From contig JANQGC010000350.1 of assembly GCA_028277515.1 (NCBI GenBank), positions 1 to 15,768 on the forward strand: a stretch of 15,768 nt of DNA, written 5' to 3'. Below, piece after piece: positions 1-6,416 of the stretch (the stretch's first letter is position 1; every line of letters begins with the position of its first letter). Position numbers and translations under genes: made by a program. Source of the stretch: Anaerolineae bacterium. Lineage in GTDB: Bacteria; Chloroflexota; Anaerolineae; Promineifilales; Promineifilaceae. The notes below the pieces were generated by a model. It was given only the letters and a program-made list of their open reading frames with translations. It had not been told where the DNA came from and ran no database searches.

Positions 1-1337
1 AACTGAGACGAATCCCCTGGTCCGCCCTGCGCTTACTTTTGGCCTTCCCTCGCGGCATCCATGAACTGCTATGGGGATTGATATTTCTCAACATCTTCGG
101 TCTGGATCCTCTGGCAGCCATATTGGCCATTGTCATCCCCTACAGCGCTACCATTGCTAAAGTGTTTGCCGAAATCATGGATGAAGCGCCGCAGCAGCCT
201 TTTCAGATCCTGCTTAACAGCGGTGTTTCTCCGCTCAAGGCGGTATTATACGGCCATCTTCCGGGCATTCTGCCCGACTGGATCTCCTATGCCTTTTATC
301 GCTTTGAGTGTGCCATTCGTGGCGCGGCCGTGCTGGGCGTCATTGGCGCCGGCGGCCTGGGCTACCAAATTCTGCTCAGTATGCAGACCCTGAATTACAA
401 TGAGACCTGGACCTTCTTTTACGCCCTGCTGCTGCTCAGTGGTTTGGCCGACGCCTGGAGCGCCCAGGTACGCCGCCGCTTCGGCCGCACGAATGTTGTG
501 CGTGGTGAATATGGCCGAGAGGATTTGGCTGTCCAACCGGCTAACGGCCGTCCTGATAGAGTCATTCGGCTGTCCTTTATCGCTTTGCTGATCCTGGTTC
601 CCCTTTCCTTTCTATATCTCGATCCCAACTGGAGCCTGCTCTGGTCGGAGCGCAGCGCTCGCTTGCTGGACGACATCGCCAGTCAGGCCTGGCCTTTGAA
701 CCTGACCTGGGCCGATATACAGAATTTATTTACTCTGTCGCAAAAAACATTGGCTATGTCCATCCTGGCGGCTAGCATCGCTGCAATTATTGGAGCGTTG
801 TTCTCCTTCCCGGCGGCGCGTAATTTTATGGCCAATAACCGGGACGGCCGTTTGCGTCCTATGATAGTCAGCCTGACCCGCTTCCTACTGCTGTTGATGC
901 GCGCCGTGCCCGCTCCAATCTGGGCTTTGGTCCTGCTTTTTGTTTTCTTTCCTGGCATGCTGCCCGGCGCGCTGGCCCTGGCCATCTACAACGCCGGCGT
1001 GTTGGGTCGCTTAATGGCCGAGGTATTGGAGAACATGGATAAACGGCCGCCTGAAGCAATCCGCGCCCTGGGAGCTAAAGGCAGGGCTGTTTTCCTCTAT
1101 GGAACCGCGCCAACCGTCACCCCGCGATATGTTTCCTACAGCCTGTATCGCTGGGAAAACGCTATTCGCGAGACCGTCATCGTGGGCATCGTTGGCGCCG
1201 GTGGTCTGGGTCGCGAACTGAGCCAGGTGCTTAGTGCCTTCAACTATCGTGCCGTGCTCGCCGTGCTCATCTGCCTGGTCTTGCTGACCTTCGCCGTGGA
1301 TATGATCAGTTCGGCCGTGCGCCGTCAACTCCGCTAA
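1..1337 (+). CDS. phnE: Phosphonate/phosphite ABC transporter permease, two fused PhnE domains (5' end outside window)
   Basis: Inner-membrane permease of a phosphonate-type ABC importer; its ATPase and binding protein (PhnC, PhnD) would be expected upstream, outside the window. The reading frame is open from base 3 with no stop, so the gene begins before the window; the TTG at 39 is not a convincing start. Two MetI-like permease domains are fused in one chain. Each carries the cytoplasmic EAA-type loop that contacts the ATPase and ends in a near-identical VIGAGGLG / IVGAGGLG signature (about bases 340-363 and 1189-1212). A charged linker (about 460-560) and a further membrane segment (about 565-620) separate them. 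Many organisms encode two separate PhnE proteins, so this fusion supplies both halves of the channel. Family assignment is firm; the exact substrate (phosphonate, phosphite or phosphate ester) cannot be read from the sequence. Confidence 0.86.
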   Translation, partial: LRRIPWSALRLLLAFPRGIHELLWGLIFLNIFGLDPLAAILAIVIPYSATIAKVFAEIMDEAPQQPFQILLNSGVSPLKAVLYGHLPGILPDWISYAFYRFECAIRGAAVLGVIGAGGLGYQILLSMQTLNYNETWTFFYALLLLSGLADAWSAQVRRRFGRTNVVRGEYGREDLAVQPANGRPDRVIRLSFIALLILVPLSFLYLDPNWSLLWSERSARLLDDIASQAWPLNLTWADIQNLFTLSQKTLAMSILAASIAAIIGALFSFPAARNFMANNRDGRLRPMIVSLTRFLLLLMRAVPAPIWALVLLFVFFPGMLPGALALAIYNAGVLGRLMAEVLENMDKRPPEAIRALGAKGRAVFLYGTAPTVTPRYVSYSLYRWENAIRETVIVGIVGAGGLGRELSQVLSAFNYRAVLAVLICLVLLTFAVDMISSAVRRQLR

Positions 1338-1347
1338 ACTGCTTGTA

Positions 1348-1369
1348 AAACAAACATTCCTGTTTGTTT
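1348..1369 (+). terminator. Possible terminator hairpin after phnE
   Basis: A perfect 9-bp inverted repeat (1348-1356 with 1361-1369) with a 4-base TTCC loop begins 11 bp after the phnE stop and is followed by GATTTTG. The stem is AT-rich and the T-run is short, so it is a weak terminator candidate at best. Confidence 0.4.
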
Positions 1370-1393
1370 GATTTTGCCTACATTGCTCATCCT

Positions 1394-1413
1394 CACAAAT
1401 TAGGCAATTTGTG
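1394..1413. repeat. Short perfect hairpin in the phnE-C39 intergenic region
   Basis: An 8-bp perfect inverted repeat (1394-1401 with 1406-1413) surrounds the 4-base loop AGGC. It has no T-tract on either side. It could be part of a mRNA 3' end structure or an operator; nothing decides between these. Confidence 0.3.
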
Positions 1414-1499
1414 CTACGAGGTAAGAAATCAAAATATGACCCCATCTATAGAGTGAACAGCGAACGAAAATCTTCATTTTCTTATTTCCTCCTCCTTCG

Positions 1500-1534
1500 A
1501 AGCGCCATACAAATGAGTGTGGCGCTTTAATTTT
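1500..1534 (+). terminator. Intrinsic-terminator-like hairpin
   Basis: An 8-bp GC-rich stem (AAGCGCCA 1500-1507 with TGGCGCTT 1520-1527) is followed by TAATTTTC, giving a stem-plus-T-run arrangement on the plus strand. It lies immediately upstream of the promoter of the next gene and would insulate it from phnE transcription. Confidence 0.5.
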
Positions 1535-1545
1535 CATTTGCCATG

Positions 1546-1551
1546 TATAAT
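1546..1551 (+). promoter_or_regulatory. Consensus -10 box (TATAAT) implying leaderless transcription
   Basis: A perfect TATAAT hexamer ends 7 bases before the ATG at 1559. A transcript from it would start at about 1557-1559, at the start codon itself, leaving no room for a ribosome binding site. No convincing -35 box is present at the usual distance. Leaderless genes with this layout are common in some bacterial phyla. Confidence 0.5.
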
Positions 1552-1558
1552 AGAAACC

Positions 1559-2917
1559 ATGAACAGGCTGTTCAAAGCGACAATTTTCGCCCTGATCCTC
1601 CTGGTAATCGGCGCCTTTCTGAGCTTTACTATTCTGCCCGCGGCCGTGCGCGCCTTGCCCGGCCAAGTTCGCGGCCGTTTGCCATCGGAAATCCTACGCG
1701 CCGTCACCACCCCACTGCCCACTGCCTTGCCCGCACCACAGGTCACCCCGGCCCAAATCGCCCAGTTCATCACCACCCCCAGCCCAACACCAACCCACAC
1801 GGCCGAAATCCAGCCATCACCGACCCATCCACTCACCACTCGCAACTCTCAACTCACCATTCCCTACCCGCCACCCGCCACCCGCCACTTACCACCCGCC
1901 ACTTACCACCTACCACTCGCCACTCACCACCCGCCACTCGCCACCCGCCACTCGCTTACCGGTTTCGAGATCACTCCGCAAAAATTGAACAACTGCGGCC
2001 CGGCCACGCTGAGCATTAACCTCAACTATTACGGTCTGGAACACAGCCAACTCGACATTGCTGGTGTCGTCAAGCCGCACTACGATGACCGTAATGTATC
2101 ACCGGAGGAGCTAGTTGACTATACGAATAACCACACTCCCTTGCGCGCCGTTCTCTATCGCGGCGGTGACCTGGAACTGGCCAAACGACTGATCGCCGCC
2201 GGCTTCCCGGTCGTCATTGAGAAGGGTTATGAACCGGATGCATGGCAGGGCTGGATGGGTCATTATTTGACCTTGTACGGCTACGATGAAGCTGCGGCCG
2301 AGTTCATGACCCTGGACACCTTCCTTGGACCCTGGGACAGCAGCGGTCTACCCGTCCCTTATGAGGTCATCGACGAGGGTTGGCAGCAGTTCAACTATAC
2401 CTTTTTCGTCGTATATGAAGCTGAACAGGAACAGCAACTGAAGACGATCACCGGTCCGATCCTTAACGATGAAGAGGCTATGTGGCGCCAGGCATTGGAG
2501 ATGGCCAAAGCAGACATCGTGGCCGACGCTGAAGACCCCTTCGCCTGGTTCAATGTGGGCAGCAGCCTCACTCATTTGGCTGACATAACGGATGATCCAC
2601 CGCTCTATGCCCAGGCAGCGGCCGCCTTCGATCAGGCCCGTTTAGCCGGTCTTCCCCCGCGCATGTTGTGGTACCAATTTGAGCCTTATGAAGCGTACCT
2701 GGCTGATGGACGGATAGACGATGTGCTGGCTCTGACATCGGCCGTTTTAGATAACGATGGTGGTCGAGACGTGGAAGAAACCTTTCTTTATCGCGGCCAC
2801 GCCCGCCTGGCTCTTGGCGAAACCGATGCCGCCCTGCTCGATTATCGCCGCGCCTTAGAACTTCGTCCCGGCTTCACGGCCGCGCAGGAGGCTGTTAACG
2901 GGTCAATGAGTAATTAG
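1559..2917 (+). CDS. Membrane-anchored C39-like (papain-fold) peptidase-family protein with TPR-like C-terminus
   Basis: The 452-residue product starts at the ATG at 1559 rather than at a possible GTG at 1517, because the TATAAT at 1546-1551 sits just before it and a hydrophobic signal/anchor (residues about 7-27) then follows at once. A long Pro/Thr/His-rich linker (about 50-133) is encoded largely by heptanucleotide repeats. Residues about 135-290 form a Peptidase_C39_2-type domain: Gln141 and Cys146 in the NNCGPAT motif, His235 in GHYLTL and Asp253 give the expected papain-like active-site set. Residues about 325-445 read as TPR-like helix pairs, a plausible protein-binding module. It probably acts outside the cytoplasmic membrane, tethered by its N-terminus. 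Substrate is unknown; C39-like domains of this kind are often not linked to bacteriocin export. The last codons and the stop lie inside another heptamer repeat tract. Confidence 0.82.
   Translation: MNRLFKATIFALILLVIGAFLSFTILPAAVRALPGQVRGRLPSEILRAVTTPLPTALPAPQVTPAQIAQFITTPSPTPTHTAEIQPSPTHPLTTRNSQLTIPYPPPATRHLPPATYHLPLATHHPPLATRHSLTGFEITPQKLNNCGPATLSINLNYYGLEHSQLDIAGVVKPHYDDRNVSPEELVDYTNNHTPLRAVLYRGGDLELAKRLIAAGFPVVIEKGYEPDAWQGWMGHYLTLYGYDEAAAEFMTLDTFLGPWDSSGLPVPYEVIDEGWQQFNYTFFVVYEAEQEQQLKTITGPILNDEEAMWRQALEMAKADIVADAEDPFAWFNVGSSLTHLADITDDPPLYAQAAAAFDQARLAGLPPRMLWYQFEPYEAYLADGRIDDVLALTSAVLDNDGGRDVEETFLYRGHARLALGETDAALLDYRRALELRPGFTAAQEAVNGSMSN
1828..1960 (+). repeat. Heptanucleotide repeat tract inside the C39-gene linker
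   Basis: About 19 degenerate 7-bp units of the type CCACTCG/CCACCCG/CCACTTA run through the coding sequence. Three units make 21 bp, so the protein shows a heptapeptide pattern (PPATRHL, PPATYHL, PLATHHP). Since the unit contains no stop in any phase, the other plus-strand frames stay open too. Two related CCACTGC units occur earlier, around 1712-1726. Confidence 0.8.
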
Positions 2918-3019
2918 TAGCCAGTTTTCAGTAATCAGTAATCAGTTTTCATGTCATGCCCACTGATTACTGCTCACTGTGTTACTGTTCACTGTGTTAC
3001 TGGTCACTGCCCACTGCCA
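2904..3019. repeat. Heptanucleotide repeats between convergent genes, forming a large hairpin
   Basis: The left part carries CAGTAAT/CAGTTTT heptamers (about 2922-2949) and the right part carries the opposite orientation, TTACTGN/TCACTGN/CCACTGC (about 2961-3018). The arms 2936-2946 and 2962-2972 are a perfect 11-bp inverted repeat with a 15-base loop. The tract overlaps the stop of the C39 gene and abuts the stop of the VOC gene, so its transcript hairpin could serve both convergent genes as a 3' end structure. Confidence 0.7.
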
Positions 3020-3020
3020 G

Positions 3021-3434
3021 CTACTCCAAATTTTCCACCTGGCTAATCTCAAACAAATGCCCGTCCGGATCGCGAAAGAAGGCCCGGATTTCCGTCCTCC
3101 AATTCACCGGCGGCGTCAAAAAGTGCGCCCCACGTTTGAGCAATGTCTCATATGCTCCCTGGCAATCCTTGACCCGAATTGTAAACGCATGGCTCACCTG
3201 ATCAGGGTCTCTCGGAGCGGCAAATGTCACGCCCGGTTTGTCCTTCGTTGGTTCGCCGCCGGTGACGATCAGCAGCCAGGTCCCATTGAAATTAAAGACA
3301 ATAGACGTGCCGCCATATTCGCCATAAAGCGCGGCGCCCAATACATCGCGATAAAACACCCGCGCCTTTTCTAAATCGCTGACAACCAGTATCTGGGTCA
3401 GCGTCATATCATCTGTTGGAAATGGTTTGCTCAT
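3021..3434 (-). CDS. VOC-superfamily (glyoxalase/bleomycin-resistance fold) protein
   Basis: This 137-residue protein is the usual length of a single-unit VOC protein. It shows two babab modules: the first begins with the strand around TQILVVSD and the helix LEKARVFYRDVLG (residues 11-33), the second ends with the family signature RDPDGHLFEIS (121-131). Candidate metal ligands are Gln14, His82 and Glu129. The start is supported by GGAGG five bases before the ATG. VOC proteins include lyases, dioxygenases, epimerases and drug-binding proteins; the substrate cannot be inferred here. It is probably cytoplasmic. It converges with the C39 gene and stands apart from the hydrogenase protease gene by about 270 bp of palindrome-bearing DNA. 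Confidence 0.9.
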   Translation of the reverse strand: MSKPFPTDDMTLTQILVVSDLEKARVFYRDVLGAALYGEYGGTSIVFNFNGTWLLIVTGGEPTKDKPGVTFAAPRDPDQVSHAFTIRVKDCQGAYETLLKRGAHFLTPPVNWRTEIRAFFRDPDGHLFEISQVENLE

Positions 3435-3462
3435 TTTGCCTCCATTATGTCAAATTTCGTAG

Positions 3463-3527
3463 GGGCGGGATTGGCGGGCCATGATCTGCGCGGATAACCT
3501 CAACCATTCCACCCGCCAATCTCGCCC
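3463..3527. repeat. Long GC-rich inverted repeat in the VOC-M52 gap (REP/MITE-like)
   Basis: The arms 3463-3478 and 3512-3527 are complementary at 15 of 16 positions. A GTAGGGGCGGG-type start at about 3460 is loosely echoed, inverted, by CCCCGCCCCTCC near 3610-3621, so the whole 160-bp block may be one small palindromic element. Further right (about 3635-3692) AT-rich words related to CCAGGAT recur three times. I see no gene in the 270-bp gap 3435-3705. Confidence 0.5.
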
Positions 3528-3705
3528 AGTCTATTATTTATTCTATCCAAAAGGGTGAGGCCGAGCGGATTCAAATTCGTCAGGTCTCTAATAAACCATC
3601 CCGCACGACCCCGCCCCTCCCATTTTTTCGGCCGTTATGATCAGGATGGAACAAGCGGCCAGGATTTATAAAATAACCAGGATCATTATCCCGCCTGTCT
3701 CATCC

Positions 3706-4158
3706 TCATTTCAACAAGGTCTGTAACTGGCACACCACTTGTGGCATCAACTGTTGCATCTGCGGGGAGAGTTCGTCTCCATGTGCAAAGGAAAAGCCAT
3801 TGACAGTCACCAATACCGCCGGCGGCGCGTGGCCATAGAGCTGTTGGGCATAAGCCAGGATCGTTTGTGGTGAAAAATCGTGAATCAGCCACTCCTGCGC
3901 ATCGGATTGGGGGCCGACTTCACGCACCGCTATCTCGCCCGGTTTGCCCACGGCCGATGCATCAATAAAGATCACCCGCCCCGCCTCGCTAATCGCCTCG
4001 GCAAATTCCGGCAGCAGTTGGTGCGCCGTGATCACAGCCAAATCATTCCCATGATATGAATCCTGCAACCACTGAGCTGCCAATGGTCCCAAACCGTCAT
4101 CCCGTCTCAAGGGATTGCCATAACCGATCAACAGCGTTTGCGTTCGTTCATTGGCCAT
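3706..4158 (-). CDS. Hydrogenase maturation protease (peptidase M52, HyaD/HybD/HoxW type)
   Basis: This enzyme family removes the C-terminal extension of a [NiFe]-hydrogenase large subunit after nickel insertion, in the cytoplasm. The 150-residue product opens with the family motif IGYGNPLRRDDGLG (residues 11-24). Candidate nickel-sensing residues, by analogy with HybD Glu16/Asp62/His93, are Asp21, Asp66 (in FIDAS) and His93 (in IHDFSP). The closing motif GFSFAHGDELSP (121-132) also fits. I start at the ATG at 4158 because homology begins there; the frame extends to an ATG at 4200, but those 14 codons run partly through an 87-bp repeat. No good ribosome binding site is visible. No hydrogenase structural gene is in the window, so its partner must lie elsewhere. 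HoxW-like is a reasonable guess, not a demonstrated subgroup. Confidence 0.85.
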   Translation of the reverse strand: MANERTQTLLIGYGNPLRRDDGLGPLAAQWLQDSYHGNDLAVITAHQLLPEFAEAISEAGRVIFIDASAVGKPGEIAVREVGPQSDAQEWLIHDFSPQTILAYAQQLYGHAPPAVLVTVNGFSFAHGDELSPQMQQLMPQVVCQLQTLLK

Positions 4159-4188
4159 TTTTAACTCACAATCCGCCCGAAGTGGCGA

Positions 4189-4275
4189 CTTTAGCCGCAT
4201 CTAATGAGTAACCGTAACCGAGGATTCCATTCCTCGCCGGTTGAGCGCGAAATGGATTTCGCGGTTACCCACAAC
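4189..4275. repeat. 87-bp REP-like direct repeat, copy 1
   Basis: This copy is identical to 4292-4378 at 84 of 87 positions by eye (differences near 4205, 4207 and 4265). It can fold as a three-way structure. The outer arm is GTAACCG with CGGTTAC. One inner arm is CGAGGA with TCCTCG (4219-4236). The other is an 8-bp perfect CGCGAAAT with ATTTCGCG. It lies just upstream of the M52 protease gene. Confidence 0.85.
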
Positions 4276-4291
4276 TCGCTCGTAGGAACGG

Positions 4292-4378
4292 CTTTAGCCG
4301 CATCTAACGGGTAACCGTAACCGAGGATTCCATTCCTCGCCGGTTGAGCGCGAAATGGATTTCGCGGCTACCCACAAC
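4292..4378. repeat. 87-bp REP-like direct repeat, copy 2
   Basis: Second copy, 103 bp downstream of the first, ending 8 bp before the stop of the decarboxylase fusion gene. It is preceded by CGTAGGAACGG; CGGCTTTAGCCG is itself a small palindrome. This resembles the GTAGGAGCGGCTTTAGCCGC class of repetitive extragenic palindromes known from other bacteria. The outer arm here has one mismatch compared with copy 1. Confidence 0.85.
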
Positions 4379-4386
4379 CCTCAACA

Positions 4387-6282
4387 CTACGGCGGTGGAA
4401 CTTGCTCCGGAAGCACTTCCTGCGCCAGACTCAGCGATCCTCCTTCCGCCAGCAAAATACTCACCGACTTCGCAGGAATCGCCTGCTCATCCGGATAAGA
4501 GATCACCCCGGTCACCCCGTCAAAATTCTGTGTCCTCGCCAGCGCCTCACGCACGGCCGGCGGATCGCTGCTGCCTGCCCGCTCAACCGCATCCAGCAGC
4601 AGCCGCGCCGCATCATAACCCAGGGCGGCGAAAGCATCCGGCGTGGAATCGGGGTACGTGGCCTGGTAAGCCTCGCGGAAAGCCACGACCTGTGGGTCGC
4701 TGTTATCTTCTCCTAAATAAGCGTGCGTCGTGAAGTAAACCTGGGAGACATTAGGATTCTGCCATAAAACAGCGACATCCAAACCATCCCCACCGAGGAT
4801 CGGCTCCTCAAACCCGGCAGCGCGCAGCGCCTGGACCGCCGGCAGGGCATCGTCCGGCGTGGCCGCCAGGTAAATCAAATCGGCCGGCGCCAGCCGACCC
4901 ACCGCATCCTCAATGCTATCACTCGGCGCATCTTCACCAAATTCATAACTTTCCACGCCGGCGATCTCCCCGCCCAATTCCGTGAATCGCGTCCGAAAAT
5001 AACCTTGCAAGAGATCCGTGTAAGTCGATCCTTCCTTATAGAGAACGGCCGCCGACCGCGCCGACAACGTATTAAAAGCCCATTCCGCCCCTGCCGCGGC
5101 CTGCACATTGTCGCCAAAGCAGGCCAGGTATAGATCACCCGGCGCGATCTGCGGCAGCCTGGGCGACGTCGCTCCGGAGGTTAAAAAGAGGCGATCTTGC
5201 CCGGCAGCCACCGGTGCCGCGGCCAGTACCAGATCCGTATCCGACAAACCAAACAGGGCCGAAACCGCCGGGTAATTTTCAATAATCGCTGCTGCTCGTT
5301 CTTCAATGACCGCCGGATCGGTTTGTCCATCTTCTAATATAAGCTGCACCGGACGGCCGAGCACCCCGTCCTCTTCATTGGCCTGATCCACCGCAAGCTG
5401 CGCCCCCTGCGAGGAAGGGACATCCAGCCCGGATTGGCCCCCGGTCAGGCTGTAGATCGCTCCCAACACAATCGGATCTTCAGAAACGGCCGCCCCCTCT
5501 TGGCTGTCCACCGTTGGCTGGTTCACTGTCAACTGATCACTGGTCACATCCAATTCCTGCAAATCAATGATGATCTCCCCTATCGAATCAATCTCAACCT
5601 GCATCGGGCCCGTCCGGCAGTCCAGCACATGGCCGCCGGCCGTCAAATCCTCCGTCAAAAAGTGAAAATGATAGCCCGTCACATTGACCCCTTCCAGGTA
5701 ATCAGGCAGGCGAAACCCGACCATCGTTCCGCGCACATCGGTGTCGTCAAACACCACCTGGCTGGCCAGGGCATCGGCCAGAGATGGGTAAGGCTTTTCT
5801 TCCTTTTGCGGCGCACGCACCATCATCGCCGGGAACGCCCCGGACACGCGAATCGCATAGGGCTGGTCCAGCGCGGGCAAAGCGGCGTCCAGTGCCTCAT
5901 AAAAATCGGCACAGGCCATCCCGTCATCAAAAGAGAGCGATTGCTCCGCCTCAAAAGGCGTCACCGCGGCAAAAGGGGTCAGCGTATCATCGGCGGCCAC
6001 CGTGGCCACGCCATCCGAGCGCACCTGGTAGACAACGCCGTCCATGACGATCATCTCCCCGTCCAGGGCGTTAAACGTGCCCAGGCCAAGGTCTCCGTGC
6101 GCCGCCAGGTCGGACACGGCGAAATCCCCATCATAATCCCCGGCCAGCAGCGCGGAGAGCGTCGAAGTCTGGAACAGCGTGTCCTGATTGTTGTTGTCTT
6201 CGGCCGTGTCTGCGAAAGGAAGTTCACCCTGGCAGGCCGCAAGGGTCAGGATGAAGAAAATAAACATGAATTTTTTGGTCAT
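4387..6282 (-). CDS. Lipoprotein fusion: acetolactate decarboxylase domain + LivK-type (Peripla_BP_6) binding domain
   Basis: The 631-residue product begins with a lipoprotein signal (lipobox LAAC, lipidated Cys17). Residues about 36-243 match alpha-acetolactate decarboxylase (AlsD/BudA), which converts 2-acetolactate to acetoin and CO2: opening LFQTSTLSALLAGDYDGD, Glu76 in the LDGE motif, Arg145 in YAIRVSG, zinc histidines His205 and His207 in GYHFHF and His218 in GGHVLD. Residues about 269-625 are a periplasmic binding protein of the branched-chain amino-acid/amide type (IYSLTGGQSGLDVPSSQGAQ, then two Rossmann-like lobes). The linker at about 245-262 is encoded by heptanucleotide repeats. 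The free decarboxylase is usually about 240-285 residues and stands alone; the C-terminal catalytic glutamate of known enzymes cannot be placed here with confidence. The product should sit on the outer face of the membrane. No ABC permease or ATPase gene adjoins it. No ribosome binding site is evident before the ATG. The domain calls are firm; the joint role is inference. Confidence 0.9.
   Translation of the reverse strand: MTKKFMFIFFILTLAACQGELPFADTAEDNNNQDTLFQTSTLSALLAGDYDGDFAVSDLAAHGDLGLGTFNALDGEMIVMDGVVYQVRSDGVATVAADDTLTPFAAVTPFEAEQSLSFDDGMACADFYEALDAALPALDQPYAIRVSGAFPAMMVRAPQKEEKPYPSLADALASQVVFDDTDVRGTMVGFRLPDYLEGVNVTGYHFHFLTEDLTAGGHVLDCRTGPMQVEIDSIGEIIIDLQELDVTSDQLTVNQPTVDSQEGAAVSEDPIVLGAIYSLTGGQSGLDVPSSQGAQLAVDQANEEDGVLGRPVQLILEDGQTDPAVIEERAAAIIENYPAVSALFGLSDTDLVLAAAPVAAGQDRLFLTSGATSPRLPQIAPGDLYLACFGDNVQAAAGAEWAFNTLSARSAAVLYKEGSTYTDLLQGYFRTRFTELGGEIAGVESYEFGEDAPSDSIEDAVGRLAPADLIYLAATPDDALPAVQALRAAGFEEPILGGDGLDVAVLWQNPNVSQVYFTTHAYLGEDNSDPQVVAFREAYQATYPDSTPDAFAALGYDAARLLLDAVERAGSSDPPAVREALARTQNFDGVTGVISYPDEQAIPAKSVSILLAEGGSLSLAQEVLPEQVPPP
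5506..5548 (-). repeat. Heptanucleotide repeats encoding the interdomain linker of the decarboxylase fusion
   Basis: Six 7-bp units (on the plus strand GTCCACC, GTTGGCT, then after one base GTTCACT, GTCAACT, GATCACT, GGTCACA) encode part of the linker between the two domains. The 9-mer ACTGGTCAC (5539-5547) and the 8-mer GTTCACTG (5521-5528) also occur in the intergenic tract at 2961-3018. Confidence 0.65.
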
Positions 6283-6309
6283 AATAAAATCTCAGGGCGT
6301 GAATTTGCT

Positions 6310-6376
6310 AAGGGCACTTCAATGTTGGCAGGTTTGGTAAATCGGCTAGCGCGATTTACCAATACCCAAAGGGCAC
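6310..6376. repeat. Palindromic mini-element with flanking 8-bp direct repeats
   Basis: A perfect 11-bp inverted repeat (6334-6344 with 6352-6362, loop GCTAGCG) is extended imperfectly to about 6325 and 6370. The 8-mer AAGGGCAC flanks it at 6310-6317 and 6369-6376, like a target-site duplication. It lies between the vapC remnant and the start of the decarboxylase fusion, so it could also end or modulate minus-strand transcription. Confidence 0.55.
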
Positions 6377-6416
6377 GCTGATCGCGCAACATAATTACTC
6401 AAATGAAACACACCCA

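Noticed and set aside
1517..1558. GTG start giving a 14-residue longer C39 protein
   Set aside because: It would start inside the terminator-like hairpin and upstream of the TATAAT box, and it spoils the signal sequence.
1828..1960. Repeat tract as a CRISPR array
   Set aside because: Units are 7 bp and contiguous with no spacers, and no cas genes are present.
1543..2019. A 158-codon plus-strand frame overlapping the C39 gene
   Set aside because: It stays open because the 7-bp repeats lack stops in every phase; the C39 frame has signal, active-site motifs and a promoter.
5434..6381. A 315-codon open frame on the plus strand opposite the decarboxylase fusion
   Set aside because: It is arginine/histidine-rich without recognisable motifs and is the antisense shadow of a strongly supported gene.
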